A DNA stretch of 64,000 bases from Porpolomopsis calyptriformis. Its lineage: Eukaryota > Basidiomycota > Agaricomycetes > Agaricales > Hygrophoraceae. A model generated the notes under the pieces. It saw nothing but the letters and a program-made list of their open reading frames with translations. It was not told where the DNA came from and ran no database searches. Where the stretch lies: the NCBI GenBank assembly GCA_951640195.1, contig OX621176.1, forward strand, positions 124,001-188,000. The letters are read 5' to 3'. This document shows positions 10,967-22,900 of this stretch, piece by piece; position 1 is the stretch's first letter, and every line of letters begins with the position of its first letter. The translations under genes and the position numbers were made by a program.

Positions 10967-12130
10967 CTAACGCCAACCCTCGTCCATATAGAAAGAACAC
11001 TTGGAGAAGTCGGGAAACCCAACTTCTATCAGTTCCGGACATTGCGCCAACCAAATCTTTGCAAGATCTATGCCGCATTCTCGATAGGGGTGGGAGGACA
11101 CGACCCCATCCCAATACCTCACTTTGAATTCCCAAAGTTGTGGAAGCAACGCGAGAATTGGCGATAGCTTTTCAGGTCTCTGGAAACCCAAGGCTTCAGT
11201 TCTAAGAACTTTAGAGATACTATACAACCTCACCAAATGAATCTGGGGATCTCTGACGCGTAGTGTCAAGGAGGAGGTTGTAGGGAAATACTGACATATG
11301 GATGAAACAACATTACGGATGAGGGCATTGTCGGAAAGTGTTTCCAGCTGCACTACAAAAGATTTGATATCGTACGGGCGCACGATACTGGGAAGAGCAT
11401 CTCTGATTGGCTCTGCGCTCCACTGTTTAGAAAAAAATGGGAACACGGTGATCGAATCTAAGAAGTCTCCACGGTGAAGGGGCGCAATCCAGAAAATCAC
11501 CAGATGATTTTCGGGTGGCAAACTGGTGACCAAGTACTTGAGGTATTCAAGTTGGGGAGCTCTTGTCTCCCGCGATCGGCTCTCCATCCCGATGCAATTT
11601 AGATCCTTCTGGTTTGGAATCCAGGTGGCGAGGTTGAGGTATCGGGGAATATAAAGGCTGGCGAGAGAGAATGTGCAGTGCCTGGAGGGGATAAACCAAA
11701 ACCAAAAAAGAAATTGATGGGTTTTATACCACTGCTGTGATAAGGGTGTAACATACGCTAGAGTATCATTCAAGAGCGGGAGATCAATATCATCCACATG
11801 CGGAAGAGGGTACCGGTCATAAAAACACAAGCGGAGGTGCCTTAGGGATGTTAATTGCAGCAAGCTGCTGCACAGGCGTTTGACAAGGATGGGCGAAGCT
11901 TTTGACTCTTGGACTATCAGATCGAATGACTTGACGAGAACAGCTTTGCTCTGGACTGCTGTAAGTGTGTCTAGACACGAGAACCAGGCAGCGAGTGACA
12001 AATGTGGTCCAACGTTCAGATAGAGCAGGCGTTCTGCCTCATCTTTGAAAATGTGGCTGACGAGAGCGACTGAAGGTAGTTGGTTGCGATGGAGCAAGGC
12101 TATGATTTTGTAAACTAATTCTGTGGGAAG
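10967..12130 (-). CDS. F-box protein, tandem copy A
   Basis: Minus strand. The first recognisable exon begins at 12130 with LPTELVYKIIALLHRNQLPS followed by VALVSHIFKDEAERLLY, an F-box (PxEL, I, VSxxF pattern) of about 40 residues. A 75-bp intron (11756-11682) is shared with copies B and C. The rest is about 320 residues of leucine-rich irregular sequence with LRHLRLCF, SSLTLRVRDPQIHLV and LAQCPELIEVGF, fitting an LRR-like substrate-binding part. F-box proteins link Skp1-Cullin ubiquitin ligases to targets; the target here is unknown. The true start codon is unresolved: the F-box exon is preceded by a splice-like CAAAAG and a short upstream exon is likely. The protein ends YMDEGWR. Confidence 0.7.
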   Translation of the reverse strand, partial: LPTELVYKIIALLHRNQLPSVALVSHIFKDEAERLLYLNVGPHLSLAAWFSCLDTLTAVQSKAVLVKSFDLIVQESKASPILVKRLCSSLLQLTSLRHLRLCFYDRYPLPHVDDIDLPLLNDTLAYVTPLSQQWYKTHQFLFWFWFIPSRHCTFSLASLYIPRYLNLATWIPNQKDLNCIGMESRSRETRAPQLEYLKYLVTSLPPENHLVIFWIAPLHRGDFLDSITVFPFFSKQWSAEPIRDALPSIVRPYDIKSFVVQLETLSDNALIRNVVSSICQYFPTTSSLTLRVRDPQIHLVRLYSISKVLRTEALGFQRPEKLSPILALLPQLWEFKVRYWDGVVSSHPYRECGIDLAKIWLAQCPELIEVGFPDFSKCSFYMDEGWR

Positions 12131-12610
12131 CTTTTGGCAACAAGAATTCAGCGATAGACCTCGAGATCTGCATGAACCGTAATGACCGTTATGTGACCCA
12201 TCATTCCTAGTGTTGATGTATAAGTTGTTCAGGGTGCCCGAGAGGGTAGAGATGATTTGTATTGGGAGGATACGGCGAGCACGAGGTATGGCTACTCAAC
12301 GCTGAGTCACTTCATGGAAGTTGTGATCGCTACAATGAGTGGTTACACTTTCAACACTTTGTCATGAGTCGCACTTCTGCATATGAATGTTCCTTGAATA
12401 AAGTGCAAAATGGTGCACCATTGGGTGGAGTGTAGATTGGTACTTTGTATAATCATGGTTTCCATCAAAAGAAAGAACACAGTGGAGAAGAAGAGAGCCG
12501 ATAAAAATGTGTGTTAACCGTCATTCATCGTTGTCAAGATGGCGGACAGAAGAACATACCAGAACAGCTTGACGCTAGTTATGCGCAACAAACAGGGATA
12601 TGGGGTACAT

Positions 12611-13761
12611 TTAGGGAAATAAGAGCGAACCCACTGTAGACCAGCCCTCGTTCGCGTAGAAAAAACACTCTGAGATGTCAGGAAACCCAACTCTTGTCAG
12701 TTTCGGACATTGCGCCGACCAAATCTTTGCAAGATCTATGCTGCATTCTCGATAAGGGTGGGAGGACCTGACCCCATACCAGTACCTCACTTTGAATTCC
12801 GAAAGTCGTGGAAGCAACGCGAGAATTGGCGATAGCTTTTCAGGTCTCTGGAAACCTAAGGATTCAGATCTGAGAACTTTAGAGATACTATACAACCTCA
12901 CCAAATGAATCTGAGGATCTCTGACACGTAGTGTCAAGGAGGAGGTTGTAGGGAAATACTGACATATGGATGAAACAACGTTACGGATGAGCGTATCATC
13001 GGACAGTGTTTCCAGCTGCAGCGTAAAAGCTTTGATATCCGGGTCCACCGTACTGGGAAGGACATCTCTGATCAGAGCTGCGCTCCACTGTTTAGAAAAA
13101 ACAGGGAACACGACGAGCGAGCTTAATGAGTTGACACGGCGAAGGCGGCCAAGCCAGAAGATCACCAGAAGATTTTCGGGTGGCGAATTGGTGATCAAGT
13201 ATTTGCAGTTTTCAAGTTGCGGACCTTTTGCCACCTTAGATCCGTTCTCAATCCCGATACATTTTAGGTCCTTCTGGTTCGGAATCCAGGTGTCGAGGTC
13301 GAGGTGTTCGGAAACATAAAGGGTGGAAAGAGAGAACGTGCAGCGTCTGGATAAAACAAAACAATAAATTGATGAGTTATTCTATATGAAGAGTATAGAG
13401 CATACATGAGGGTATCATTCAAAAGTAGCGCAGCAAAATTCGCGATATTGTGACGAAATCGCAACTGGAGATGCTTCAGGGATGTCAATTGCAGTAAGCT
13501 ATCGCACAGTCGTTTGACAAGGATGGACGAAGCAGGTCGTTCGATCATCACATTGAATGACTCGACGAGAACAGCTTTGCTCTGGACCATTATAAGCGTG
13601 TCGAAACATGAGCTCCAGGCATCCGGTGACAAATGTGGTCCAATGTTCCGATAGAGCAGGCGTTCTGCCTCATCTTTGAAGATGTGGTTGACGAGAGCGG
13701 CCGAAGGCAGTTGGCTGCGATGGAGCAAAGCTATGATTTGGAAAACTAATTCTGTGGGAAG
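12611..13761 (-). CDS. F-box protein, tandem copy B
   Basis: Second of three tandem F-box genes. The F-box exon starts at 13761 with LPTELVFQIIALLHRSQLPS, then AALVNHIFKDEAERLLYRN. The intron at 13405-13347 (59 bp) is at the same place as in copies A and C but shorter. The downstream exon reads in one frame to 12611, keeping SICQYFPTTSSLTLRVRDPQ and SSHPYRECSIDLAKIWSAQC as in copy A; the last residues (STVGSLLFP) are copy-specific. The frame looks intact. Where copies A and C have an ATG in the putative leader, this copy has ACG, so its translation start may have been lost or moved. The ligand is unknown. Confidence 0.68.
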
Positions 13762-14197
13762 CTTTTGGGAACCAAAATTCAGAGATGGACCACGAGATAT
13801 GCGTGAACTGTAATGACCATTATGTGAGCCATTAATCCTAGTGTTGATTTACAAGTTGCGCAGCGTGCTCGAGAGCGTAGAGATGATTGTATTGGCGAGA
13901 GGTGGTATATACATGAGTCATAACATAGCTGAGCTACAATCGGATCTGAGAGTCCATACAGGTCGCGGAATTTGTAAGTGGTTACACTTTCCCCACTTGG
14001 TTGAATCGCACTTTGGGGTATGAATGCTCTTTGTTTGAGGGGCAAAACCATCTAAATAAAACGCGAGATGGAAGTGCACCATGGGGTGGTACTTCGTACA
14101 ATCACTGGTTGCTGACAAAAGATGTGTTAAGCCATCGTTGTTAAGACTGTGGACAAAAGAACATACCAGAAAAGCTTGGCAGGGATGTCGGGTACAT

Positions 14198-15368
14198 TTA
14201 GAGCAATGAGGGCGAACTCATCAGACACCAGCCCTTGTTCGTACAGAAAAAACACTCTGAGATGTCGGGAAACCCAACTCTTGTCAGTCCCGGACATTGC
14301 GCCGACCAAATCTTTGCAAGATCTATGCTGCATTCTCGATAAGGGTGGGAGGAGCTGACCCCAGGCCAGTACCTCACTTTGAACTGTGAGAGTCGCGGAA
14401 GCAACGTGAGAATTGGCGCTAGCCTTTCAGGACTCTGGAAATCCGAGGCTTCAGTTCTAAGAACTTTGGAGATACCATACAAACCTCACCAAATGAATCT
14501 GGGGATCTCTGACGCGTAGTGTCAAGGCGGAGGTTCTGGGGAAATACTGGTCTATGGATGAAAGAACGTCACGGATGAAGGTATCATCGGAAAGTGTTTC
14601 TAGCTGCACTGCAAAAGATTTGATATCGTCCGGGTGCACGGTATCGGGAAGGACGCCTCTGATTGGAGCTGCGCTCCACTGTTTAGAAAAAACTGGGAAA
14701 ACGGTGATCGAGTCTAGCGAGCGGGCAGGGCGAAAGTGCACCAGCCAGAAAATCACCAGATGCTTTTCGGGTAGCGAACTGGTGATCAAGTATTTGCAGA
14801 CTTCAAGTTGCGTAGTTCTTGGCACCAAAGATCCGCTCTCAATCCCGATACATTTTATGTCCTTCTGATTCGGAATCCAGGCAAGGTAGAGGCGTTGGGA
14901 AATATAAAGTGTGGTGAGAGAGAATGTGCAGCGTCTGGACCCAAGAGGGTAAAACAAAACCAAAAAAGAAATTACTTTATGCAAACACTGCGAGGAGGAC
15001 ATAGCATACGAAAGGGCACCATTCAAAAGCGGCAGGGCAAAAATCGGGCAGTTGTAACGAAATCGCAATCGGAGGTGCTTCAGGGATGTCAATTGCAGTA
15101 AGCTACTGCATAGACGTTCGACAAGGAGGGGGGAGGCTTGCGTCTGTTTGATCATCACATTGAACGACTCGACGAGCACAGCCTTGCTCTGGACCGCGGT
15201 AAGCGTGTCGAAACACGAGAGCCAGGTGATCGGTGACGAAAGTGGTCCAATGTTCCGATAGAGCTGGCGTTCTGCCTCGGCTTTGAAGAGGCGGCCAGTG
15301 ACGGCGACCAAAGCTAGTTCTTGTGGACTGAGCGATGCTATGATTTGGAAGACTAGCTCTGTTGGAAG
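14198..15368 (-). pseudogene. F-box protein, tandem copy C, frameshifted
   Basis: Third tandem F-box gene, with the F-box LPTELVFQIIASLSPQELAL at 15368 and the shared intron at 15009-14935. The frame is open to about 14483. There one extra base (AAA at 14481-14483 where copies A and B have AA) changes VRLYSISKVLRTE into VRFVWYLQSS and a stop. The lost C-terminal ~90 residues are still readable in the next frame (ISKVLRTEASDFQSPERLAP, SHPYRECSIDLAKIWSAQ), so the break is recent or an assembly error. Without it the protein would match copies A and B in length. Confidence 0.7.
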
Positions 15369-15658
15369 CTTGTTTAAAAAAGGGATTCAGTACGAGAGAC
15401 TAAGATATTCATGAAATGCAATGACCGTTGGGTGATCCCGCATCCTTAGTGATGTTGAGTTGGGTTAAATCCTCCTCGGATGAGTGGATATGTTAAATAA
15501 CGCGAAATTTGGTGAGGGATCTGCAGAAGGGAGTGTTGGCGCGACCAAATCTTGTGTAAACAATTACTGTATGTCATTTCATCCTGGTATTGTAGAAAAT
15601 ATTCCATGTCCTGACATCGACCATAACCCATCTCCTAAATCCCTTTTCTTCTCTAAAT

Positions 15659-17962
15659 TCACGACTCCTCTTTCTCCTCTTCCTCCATCTTCGCATCATC
15701 ATCCTGTCCCACACGATAATTTGAACACGATAACCATGCAAACCACATCATCGTCTTCAACTGCAACACATCATCCTTCCACACCTTCGTCTGGTTCAGC
15801 TCCCGGAACTCCTTCGTCAGCTTCTCGCACCGCGTAATATTATGCGTGCTGACAAAATCGGACGCAACCTTGACACAATCCGACAGGTTACACACCTACA
15901 TACACAAACCCGCGCGTCAGTAACAGCACTTCACATCCTGAACGGGAAACTACACTTACCTGATGAGCGCATCCAGCCGGTATGAAAACCGCCTCCCCCG
16001 GTTTCTGATACACCCGATGACTCTTCACTTCCATCTTCTCAAACAACTCCTTCCTAAGTGCCGAATCCAAATAAAACGTCTGCGCATGAATCGGATCATT
16101 CCATGCCGGTACGGCCACAGCATCCCCATTATTGTCAGCACTAGCACTAGCAGCACCGTCAGTCGGTCTCAGGTAGAACCTCTGCCATAGGAACTGCCGA
16201 ATCTTATCCGAATCTTCGGCGCGAAATAGATCCCACGCGGCACATCCAGGCTGGCCATCGGCCATCGGCTCGGCGTGCACCATGATATTCACCGCGTCCG
16301 CCATGTCCATGTGCAGTCGTGTCGTTCCTTGACTTCCTGTTGAGTCATCCGATCGCAGAGCATTGTACATTTTAGGGCCTTGGAGAGCAAGAATGACCGA
16401 GCATCGATCAGATGAAGCCACGAATCAAAACAAAAACGACGTTTACCGAGGTCTGGAACGACTGTGTTAGTCGGAAAATGCGAAGAGATGTTCAACGCTC
16501 CATCGCGTCTGACAAAGTTCGGCACAGGAACGGCATTACTGAAATCCCTATACAAATCCGGGAACGCCGTTTTAAAATCCATAGATGGAGGCCAGTCCTA
16601 CCCGAACATACACCCGTTAAGAAAAGGAGACACAAAAAACATCCAATTTATTTTACCTTGAGCTTCCAACACTGTCCCTTGGCTTGTGGCTTCCCAAATA
16701 ACGAGAAAAAATAACCGACGGTGACATCTTTGATCGCATTCGTCTGACATTCGACGATAATGCAGGATTCCGAACCATAGTTGTTGATGAAAAAATCGGG
16801 CGTCCATTCAATCTTGAACCTGGACAGTAATCCGGTCACGACAAACGGTTCCCCTCGAGCCCAGATGTGTTGGAAAACATCATCCGAGAGTTCCGCGCAA
16901 GTGAAGTGTCTAGTGGCATGAGATGGGACATCTTCTCCCGTTGGTCCCTCGTCTCTCCCAGGAAGACCATTTATTTGGGGTGGGGGATGAGTGCCATTAC
17001 CTACAGTCAAATAATGTTTTTTTCCCCCCCGCACAATGTCAGCGATGGGGACGAATGATCATTAATGCGAATGGACAAACTATTCATGTGAGAGGACTGC
17101 TCGTCCAGAAGTAAACCCTCCATCTCCTTGATAGCCCCCTCCAATTCCTCCTTGTCAAACCGGGACATGGGGGAAAAATCCTCAGCCGTGTGCAGGTTTC
17201 GCAGGGAACACAGCAAAAAGTTCGGGTTACTATGCTTCTGCACTCCTCTCGATCGTTGTTGGGTAAGCTCTTTGACCTTCGCAAAGCACTCCATGCACGA
17301 CTCGCGCCCGCACATCCGGCACATCCAGCTACTGGAGAATAGGGACGTCATGCATGTATCTATGCATGAGCACGAGCCTTCAGAATGTCAACAGAGAAAG
17401 TAAAAAGCGCGTCAACACACCGCACGTCGCGCGAAATTGACTCTCCCGTGGTCTTCGAACGACATCATCCAAGTTCAGGTGTTCAAGTTCCCGCCGAAGA
17501 GTGGGCAGCAGCGCCTTTGCTACCGCCATCTATCATTGTCATGCATTAGTTACGCAATTAGCGGGATGAGAAGAGACGGAGCATCAAGGACACGAACGAC
17601 AAACGCCTGCCCCCATCACGCCCGCTCACCTTAGTTTGTCGAACATGCTCAGGCCGAAGTGGCACATTCCACTCAGTAGGGAACTGCATCTCCTCCAGGC
17701 GCCTGCGTTTATAAGGAAAACTAAACCCGACCAACTTCCCCCGTGCGTTCTTGAGAAAGGTTCGAATGTCCTGAAAGCGACAGGCGTCCCCGGCCTGTTT
17801 TCGGATACAAGCCGTGCAGCGAGGGAACTGGTCTCTCTCGTACCGCGTCGATTGGCAACGCGAAGCTTGGAGCTCGGTGTACAGCAACACGGTCTCTTGA
17901 GAATCATTGTTGTAGGACATTTCCGCGTCGGCGGATGCGTTCGCTGGGTCTGGGTCTGGCAT
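15659..17962 (-). CDS. JmjC-domain protein, KDM3/JHDM2-like histone demethylase homologue
   Basis: Seven exons on the minus strand: 17962-17630, 17529-17421, 17377-17035, 16954-16657, 16597-16447, 16378-15960, 15895-15659. Phases are consistent and give 629 residues. N-terminal part: a Cys-containing segment (FPRCTACIRKQAGDACRF), then a zinc-finger-like cluster CGSCSCIDTCMTSLF with WMCRMCGRESCMECF, as in KDM3 proteins. JmjC part: WARGEPFVVTGLLSRF, DFKTAFPDLYRDFSNAVPVP, DMADAVNIMVHAEP with the Fe(II) ligands in RLHMDMAD (HxD), and the distal His in FIPAGCAHQVCNL. Such enzymes oxidatively demethylate H3K9 using 2-oxoglutarate. The three metal ligands are present, so it may be active. The third intron must use GTGCGG and span a G7/A7 homopolymer to keep the frame. 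Confidence 0.85.
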
Positions 17963-18247
17963 CTGAGAACAACTGGAATTCAGGTGGCTGATGATCTATG
18001 CGAGAGCGAGCTTGGAGCACAACAAATCCAAAGTATGACTTTTTGCGCCCAATTTCGCGGTTTTTTCCAAAGGATATGAACAAGGAACGGCATAAGGTAA
18101 TGAACGATTAGCAGACGGTGTACGTAGTATGGTGGATGTGCATAGAACATAGACAAAGCCAGGCCCATGCTATGTGGAGTATACATTCGATGGTGTTACT
18201 GTGCATGAACGATATAGTATAACAAAAGGAAAGAAAGAGGGCATGGC

Positions 18248-19066
18248 TCAACAAGCGTCGCTTTGTCTGCCTTTTTCTGCCAGTATAGGCCAGTCCCCGG
18301 CGGCGGTCGAAACGGATGTTGGGGAGTCAGCCTTCTCTTGCGTGGTGGATCCATGTGTGATCCGGGAGACGACTGATGCAACTGCCGTGAACAGAACGGA
18401 GAACCAGGGAACAATAGCAAAGAGACGGACTGGCAAGGAAAGTGTGTGCATTGGCATCTGAGTTTTTCTTCCTTGAGGTGAACACTCACGGTAATATTTC
18501 TCGCGATAGACAGGCGTAGCGCCAAGCGAATTTTGCACCTGCTGGATGACCGGCGCGGGTAGCTGGACGCTCCCGACGAACGCGGTCACCTTTGCGCTTC
18601 GGTTCGTATAGAAGGCTGTGAAGGGGACAAGGGAGGCGAAGAGCCAGACGGAAAGGAATGCGAGTATGATCGAGTGGGTGCGACGGGTGAAGATGGCAGA
18701 CGTGGATTTGCGAACAACGACGGGGTGTATGGCGATGACGAGGATTTCGAGGACGGTGAGACCGGCTGCCACCGTCGCAGACGCTCCCGCACTGAATATG
18801 TCTGCACACATGCAAAAAAAGGTGAGCGAGGGTTACCACACCATACGATAAGCCCGAAACTAACCATTTGTGTCGATGTTAACGACTGTGTGGGAGGGAG
18901 CGGCTGCTCTTAGGGAGGACTTTTCACTGTTCGCTTTGACGATAGCGTTAATGCCGAGAGCGAAAGTGATCAGGGCAAAGGAAAAGGCGAGAAAGAGAGA
19001 CAAGCAGAAATGGAGATGACACTTGGAATGTAGCTGCGGCCAATTAACCATCGCGTTGACCCTCAT
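18248..19066 (-). CDS. Four-helix membrane protein of unknown function
   Basis: Three exons (19066-18865, 18801-18490, 18429-18248), 231 residues. Four hydrophobic segments are visible: SLFLAFSFALITFALGINA near residue 30, AAGLTVLEILVIAIHPVVV, SIILAFLSVWLFASLVPFTA, and LFAIVPWFSVLFTAVASVV. A loop before the last helix carries FVGSVQLPAPVIQQVQNSL. The spacing is like small tetraspan or MARVEL-type proteins seen in many mushroom genomes, but no diagnostic motif was found. The second intron is a multiple of three, so a read-through form 20 residues longer is possible. An ATG at 19051 is an alternative start. A TATATAA-like sequence lies about 110 bp upstream on the minus strand. Role unknown. 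Confidence 0.65.
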
Positions 19067-19983
19067 AGGCAGTCGACGTCGCTATCCTCGTGCTCGTTCG
19101 TCGTGGTCGTCGTGGTCGTCTGCGTCGACGCCGCCTTCAAGAAAAGAGAGAAATTGGAGAAATCAGAGTCCAATCGGTTTATATAGCGTACCTTGGCCGA
19201 ACGGGCTCATGTGCTCCATCACCCTTTTTCGGACAGGGAGTTGCTTTCTTATTTGCACTGCACGACCATCCGGTGTGTAACCGTTCAGCCAAGGGCACCG
19301 AATGCGGTTCCCCCCTCCCCCCCCACAACTCGCTTGTTTGGTATCCCTCCATTCTCGACCTGTCTTCACTTCACCGCCCATTCAGAAACAAGAACAGGCC
19401 AGGCAAATCATGTTGCCGTGAAATGCAGAATGCTGGCTGTGGATGTTGCATGTGGTGCATGGACTGCGTCTCGTTAATCGTCGTCGGCCCATCTTGTCGC
19501 CGGTGGCAGATATCAAACTTTCAGGTCCCGGCGGTTGCCACCCCCAGCACGAGCTCCGAGCTATCCTCTCCTCCTACTCCAATCCGGGTTTTATTACCAT
19601 CACGCCAGTTTGACAACACAGTTTCAGCAAAACGCCAGCCATTTTAATCTATTAGACTGTAAATTAACGTGCCTCGTGCACAGCGCCTTTAACGTGGATA
19701 ATGTAAACATGAACATGCGTTCTCAATGTCAACCAGATACATTACATAGCATAGTAGTAACACCACTAGACATCGGTACAACGGCAATCAGCAAGGAAAT
19801 CAACAGTAATCTGTCACCCCGACCGCACCAGACAACACACATCACTCACTGGTCGAGGTCACAGCGCTCTATCAAGCATATCAAATCAACCGCTCCTTCT
19901 CCCTCACCGTTCTAATCCAGATCTCTCCAGGACGGCTGAGCCAAACAATCAGAAAGGCGGTTCACAAAACAACATTATAATCC
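19067..19983. other. Intergenic, no convincing gene
   Basis: 917 bp between two minus-strand genes. It holds only compositionally random reading frames, including a 185-codon one at 19090 without splice logic or recognisable motifs. It probably contains the upstream region of the membrane-protein gene and the 3' UTR of its larger neighbour. Confidence 0.5.
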
Positions 19984-22900
19984 TCACCTTCGTTCCCGAA
20001 GTATCCGGAACACTTTCTTCGCCTCCGCCTCCTTGACACCCCCGCCACCGACCAACACCCTTCCTCCTGCCCTAGGTGGAAACACCCCCGTCCCACACCG
20101 ATCTTGCAAATCCGCGAGGCCCTCATTCGTCCCCTCTGCCTCAACAACAACTGTCCCATACCATCCCGGGTCAACCGTCAGGTTCGTCGTACCAGGTATC
20201 CGCACTCGGGGCGGCGTATCTGGGTGGGCACGCGTATACAACGGGTTCGACCCTCGCGACGTCGTCGGCGGACGTATGACGAACGACGAACGGTGCACCC
20301 ACCGCACAACGTTATGGTATGCACCCTGTGGTCTATTACGTCCCCGATCAGCGGCGTATTCGCGACGAGTATAAGAGTAACTTACGTCTCCGTACGCACT
20401 CGGTCTTGCAACAACTGCAAGTTCACAGCAATTTCCTCTCCCCAAGGACTAATATCCATGTGCACGATCGGATTGCTCGCCGCCACACCCGTCCTGATCA
20501 CCTTGTGGAAATAGGATGGCGGAAATGCAAGCGCATGCAGATACTTTGGCAAGTCTCCGACACTGGTAAACGTATAATCCAGATCCTACAATGCCGTGGA
20601 GAAAAATATCACTTAGAAGCAACTCCCAGAAAAGAGAGGAAAACAAAACCTACAATCAGATAACTCCCGTCCCACACCATCCGCCCCACATTACCCTCCT
20701 CACCAACCGCCACATCCCACACTACATCACCCATCCTCATCAGTCCCACCACTCCCGCATTCTTCAACTCGGCCTCGCACTGCAACACGCTGGCGTCCGA
20801 CAACCAGTCTCCACCAGGAGATGGTATGAAGACTCGGAGCAACGGCGCCCGACGCAATCGGAACAACGGCGATCGGAACCCCTTTCCAGACGAAGACGAC
20901 GAGGACGAGACGGCGGCAGTACTTGCGCCACTGTGGGGAGTCGAGATTGAAGGGTTCCGGACAGGGGAATGTCCATGGAAAGATTGGGAATAGAGCGACT
21001 GAGCAGGCGACGGCGCGCGAGTCGATCCATGCTCGAACACGTTACTCCATGACTGGGGAGGTGGAGTGTAGTTATTCTGTTTCGCTGCAGATGAGGCTCG
21101 ACTGTGTGGAGGGTACTCTGGAGAAGAATGATCACGCGAGTTGTGCTCACTCTCTGCCTGCGCCCGAAGTCGCAGAACGACCCGAGTGTATGCTCGAGTC
21201 GAGGCCATTAAATATTCGACGGTTTCAAACACGGACAATTCACAAGGGGGATCAGTCGGCCCACAGTTGACGGCCTTTAGATACGCCTCCGCTGCTCGTG
21301 CGTATTCATACGTGGGCGTTGACACTCCCCTCATATAATCGTGAAGGTCCTACGACACAAGTTTTGTGTTTAGTTCAGATCAGACAATAAAAAGTTGCAG
21401 ACGTACTTTGATTGACAATGCAAGAGGTTCAGGCTCGTGCCATATCCATCGACCATACCCCACCATAGCCATGTACCTCTCCAAAATCTCCTCCCGAAGG
21501 TCCGAATTCTCCTGAAACACTGCTTGTATCTGCTTGGTCACGCTCGACAAGACGCACCACTCGTAAAACGTAAGATACACCAATACGGATGCCAGCAATG
21601 ACGGCTGGGACAAAAACTCTACCAGCGGGAACGGACCGGGCTCTTTCGATTCCTTCACGACAATATCGGCGATAGGGCGCGGCGGCGCCTTCTCCAGCAT
21701 CTCCCCTCGGCGCTGCGATCGTGCCTTGCGATAATTATCAGGCATGATGTAGCCTTGGTGTGCGACATCGTCCGCAGTGGCGCTCGTGCGTTTGTGAACC
21801 GGTGTGACTTCCTCGGGCATATTATTATCACTCGAATCGGGAACTCTCCCCCCGCCGTCCCATGACGGAGACTTTGGTTGTGTGTGATGGTAGAGCCCAT
21901 TGGACGATGGATCGTTTCTCGAAATGGGTTGCAACATCTTCACACCTCCTGTTCTCGCAAACGGATCTTCATCAAACAATGGCGAAACGGGCGCAACATC
22001 GTTATTATGATCAGGCTCCGTCAAAGGACCCAGCTTGCGCATAACATCTTCCGGAGAACCCTGGGAGTTCGGTCGTGGTTTGGTAAGCGTGCGATGGGAT
22101 GGGCGAGGGTGCAGATCAGTGAGTGGGTTGCGGGCAGTGCTGGTATTCCCGCCGGGAGGATGAGAGGACTGCAGATCGGAAGGTGGAGAGACCAAAAGGT
22201 TACTTTTGCTTAACTTTCTCGGGTGCGATGGTTTTGAAGGTTGGTGGTGCAATAAACGCCTGCCTGATTGAATGGGTCCTTCGGCAGAAGAGCGGGTATC
22301 TGTCGAAAAAGAGTCGGGATAATGTGGTGATTGATTTTGCCTGGAATCATTTTCCGTCCGGGGTAACCATGGTTCAATTGTCGACCCTAAATTGTTATTG
22401 GATGTAGTTCCATCAACAGCACTGTAGGTATGAGGCGAAGGAAGAGTGGGAGGCGGGTTGGCCCAGGCATCGAATTCATGAGGGGTGGGTGGATTAGGGG
22501 TCATGAATGGCGATACAGGTTCGTTTTCCTGCTCCACAGTGGCCATTGCCGCAAAGATGAGCGGTTTTCCACGGACTGGGGCGCTTCGCTGATGAGGGTT
22601 TGCAGACCTTGCGCCAGATGGCTTACGATGTATCTGAGGCTGGTTGAACATCTGTGTCGCATTCGAGCTAGGATGACCGCCGTGTTCTTCAACAACAGAC
22701 GAGGAAACCGATGTCCGTGCCTTACTAGAACGAGCCTTTGTAGATTTCGAGGGGGATGACTGGAGGCGGTGGGTGAATGAATTCGTAGTAGTGCCCATGG
22801 TAGACTGGTCTAGCAACCCGTTGAATGAGGAAGGGTTGTCGCTCTGGTGAGGGTGTCGGTCAGAAGTATTAAAGGCATCAGCATGGAGTGCGATCCAAGC

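Larger units (their letters stand above)
10800..15450. repeat. Tandem triplication, unit about 1.6 kb
   Basis: The three F-box genes and their spacers repeat at roughly 1.6-kb steps; F-box exons begin at 12130, 13761 and 15368. Spacer sequence is shared too: a GATGGAAGTG/CACCATGGG block appears near 10820, 12405 and 14070, always just downstream of a gene. Hence the duplication unit included flanking DNA rather than an mRNA copy, which fits unequal crossing-over. Spacing and shared blocks are seen; the mechanism is inferred. Confidence 0.75.

Noticed and set aside
16981..17040. Apparent frameshift at a G7/A7 homopolymer in the JmjC gene
   Set aside because: An 80-bp intron from GTGCGG (17034) to GGGAG (16955) keeps phase and reads SLTL-DEGPTGED, so no frameshift is needed.
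19090..19647. 185-codon plus-strand frame
   Set aside because: No motif, Arg-rich low-quality start and no splice logic; it lies in the upstream region of the membrane-protein gene.
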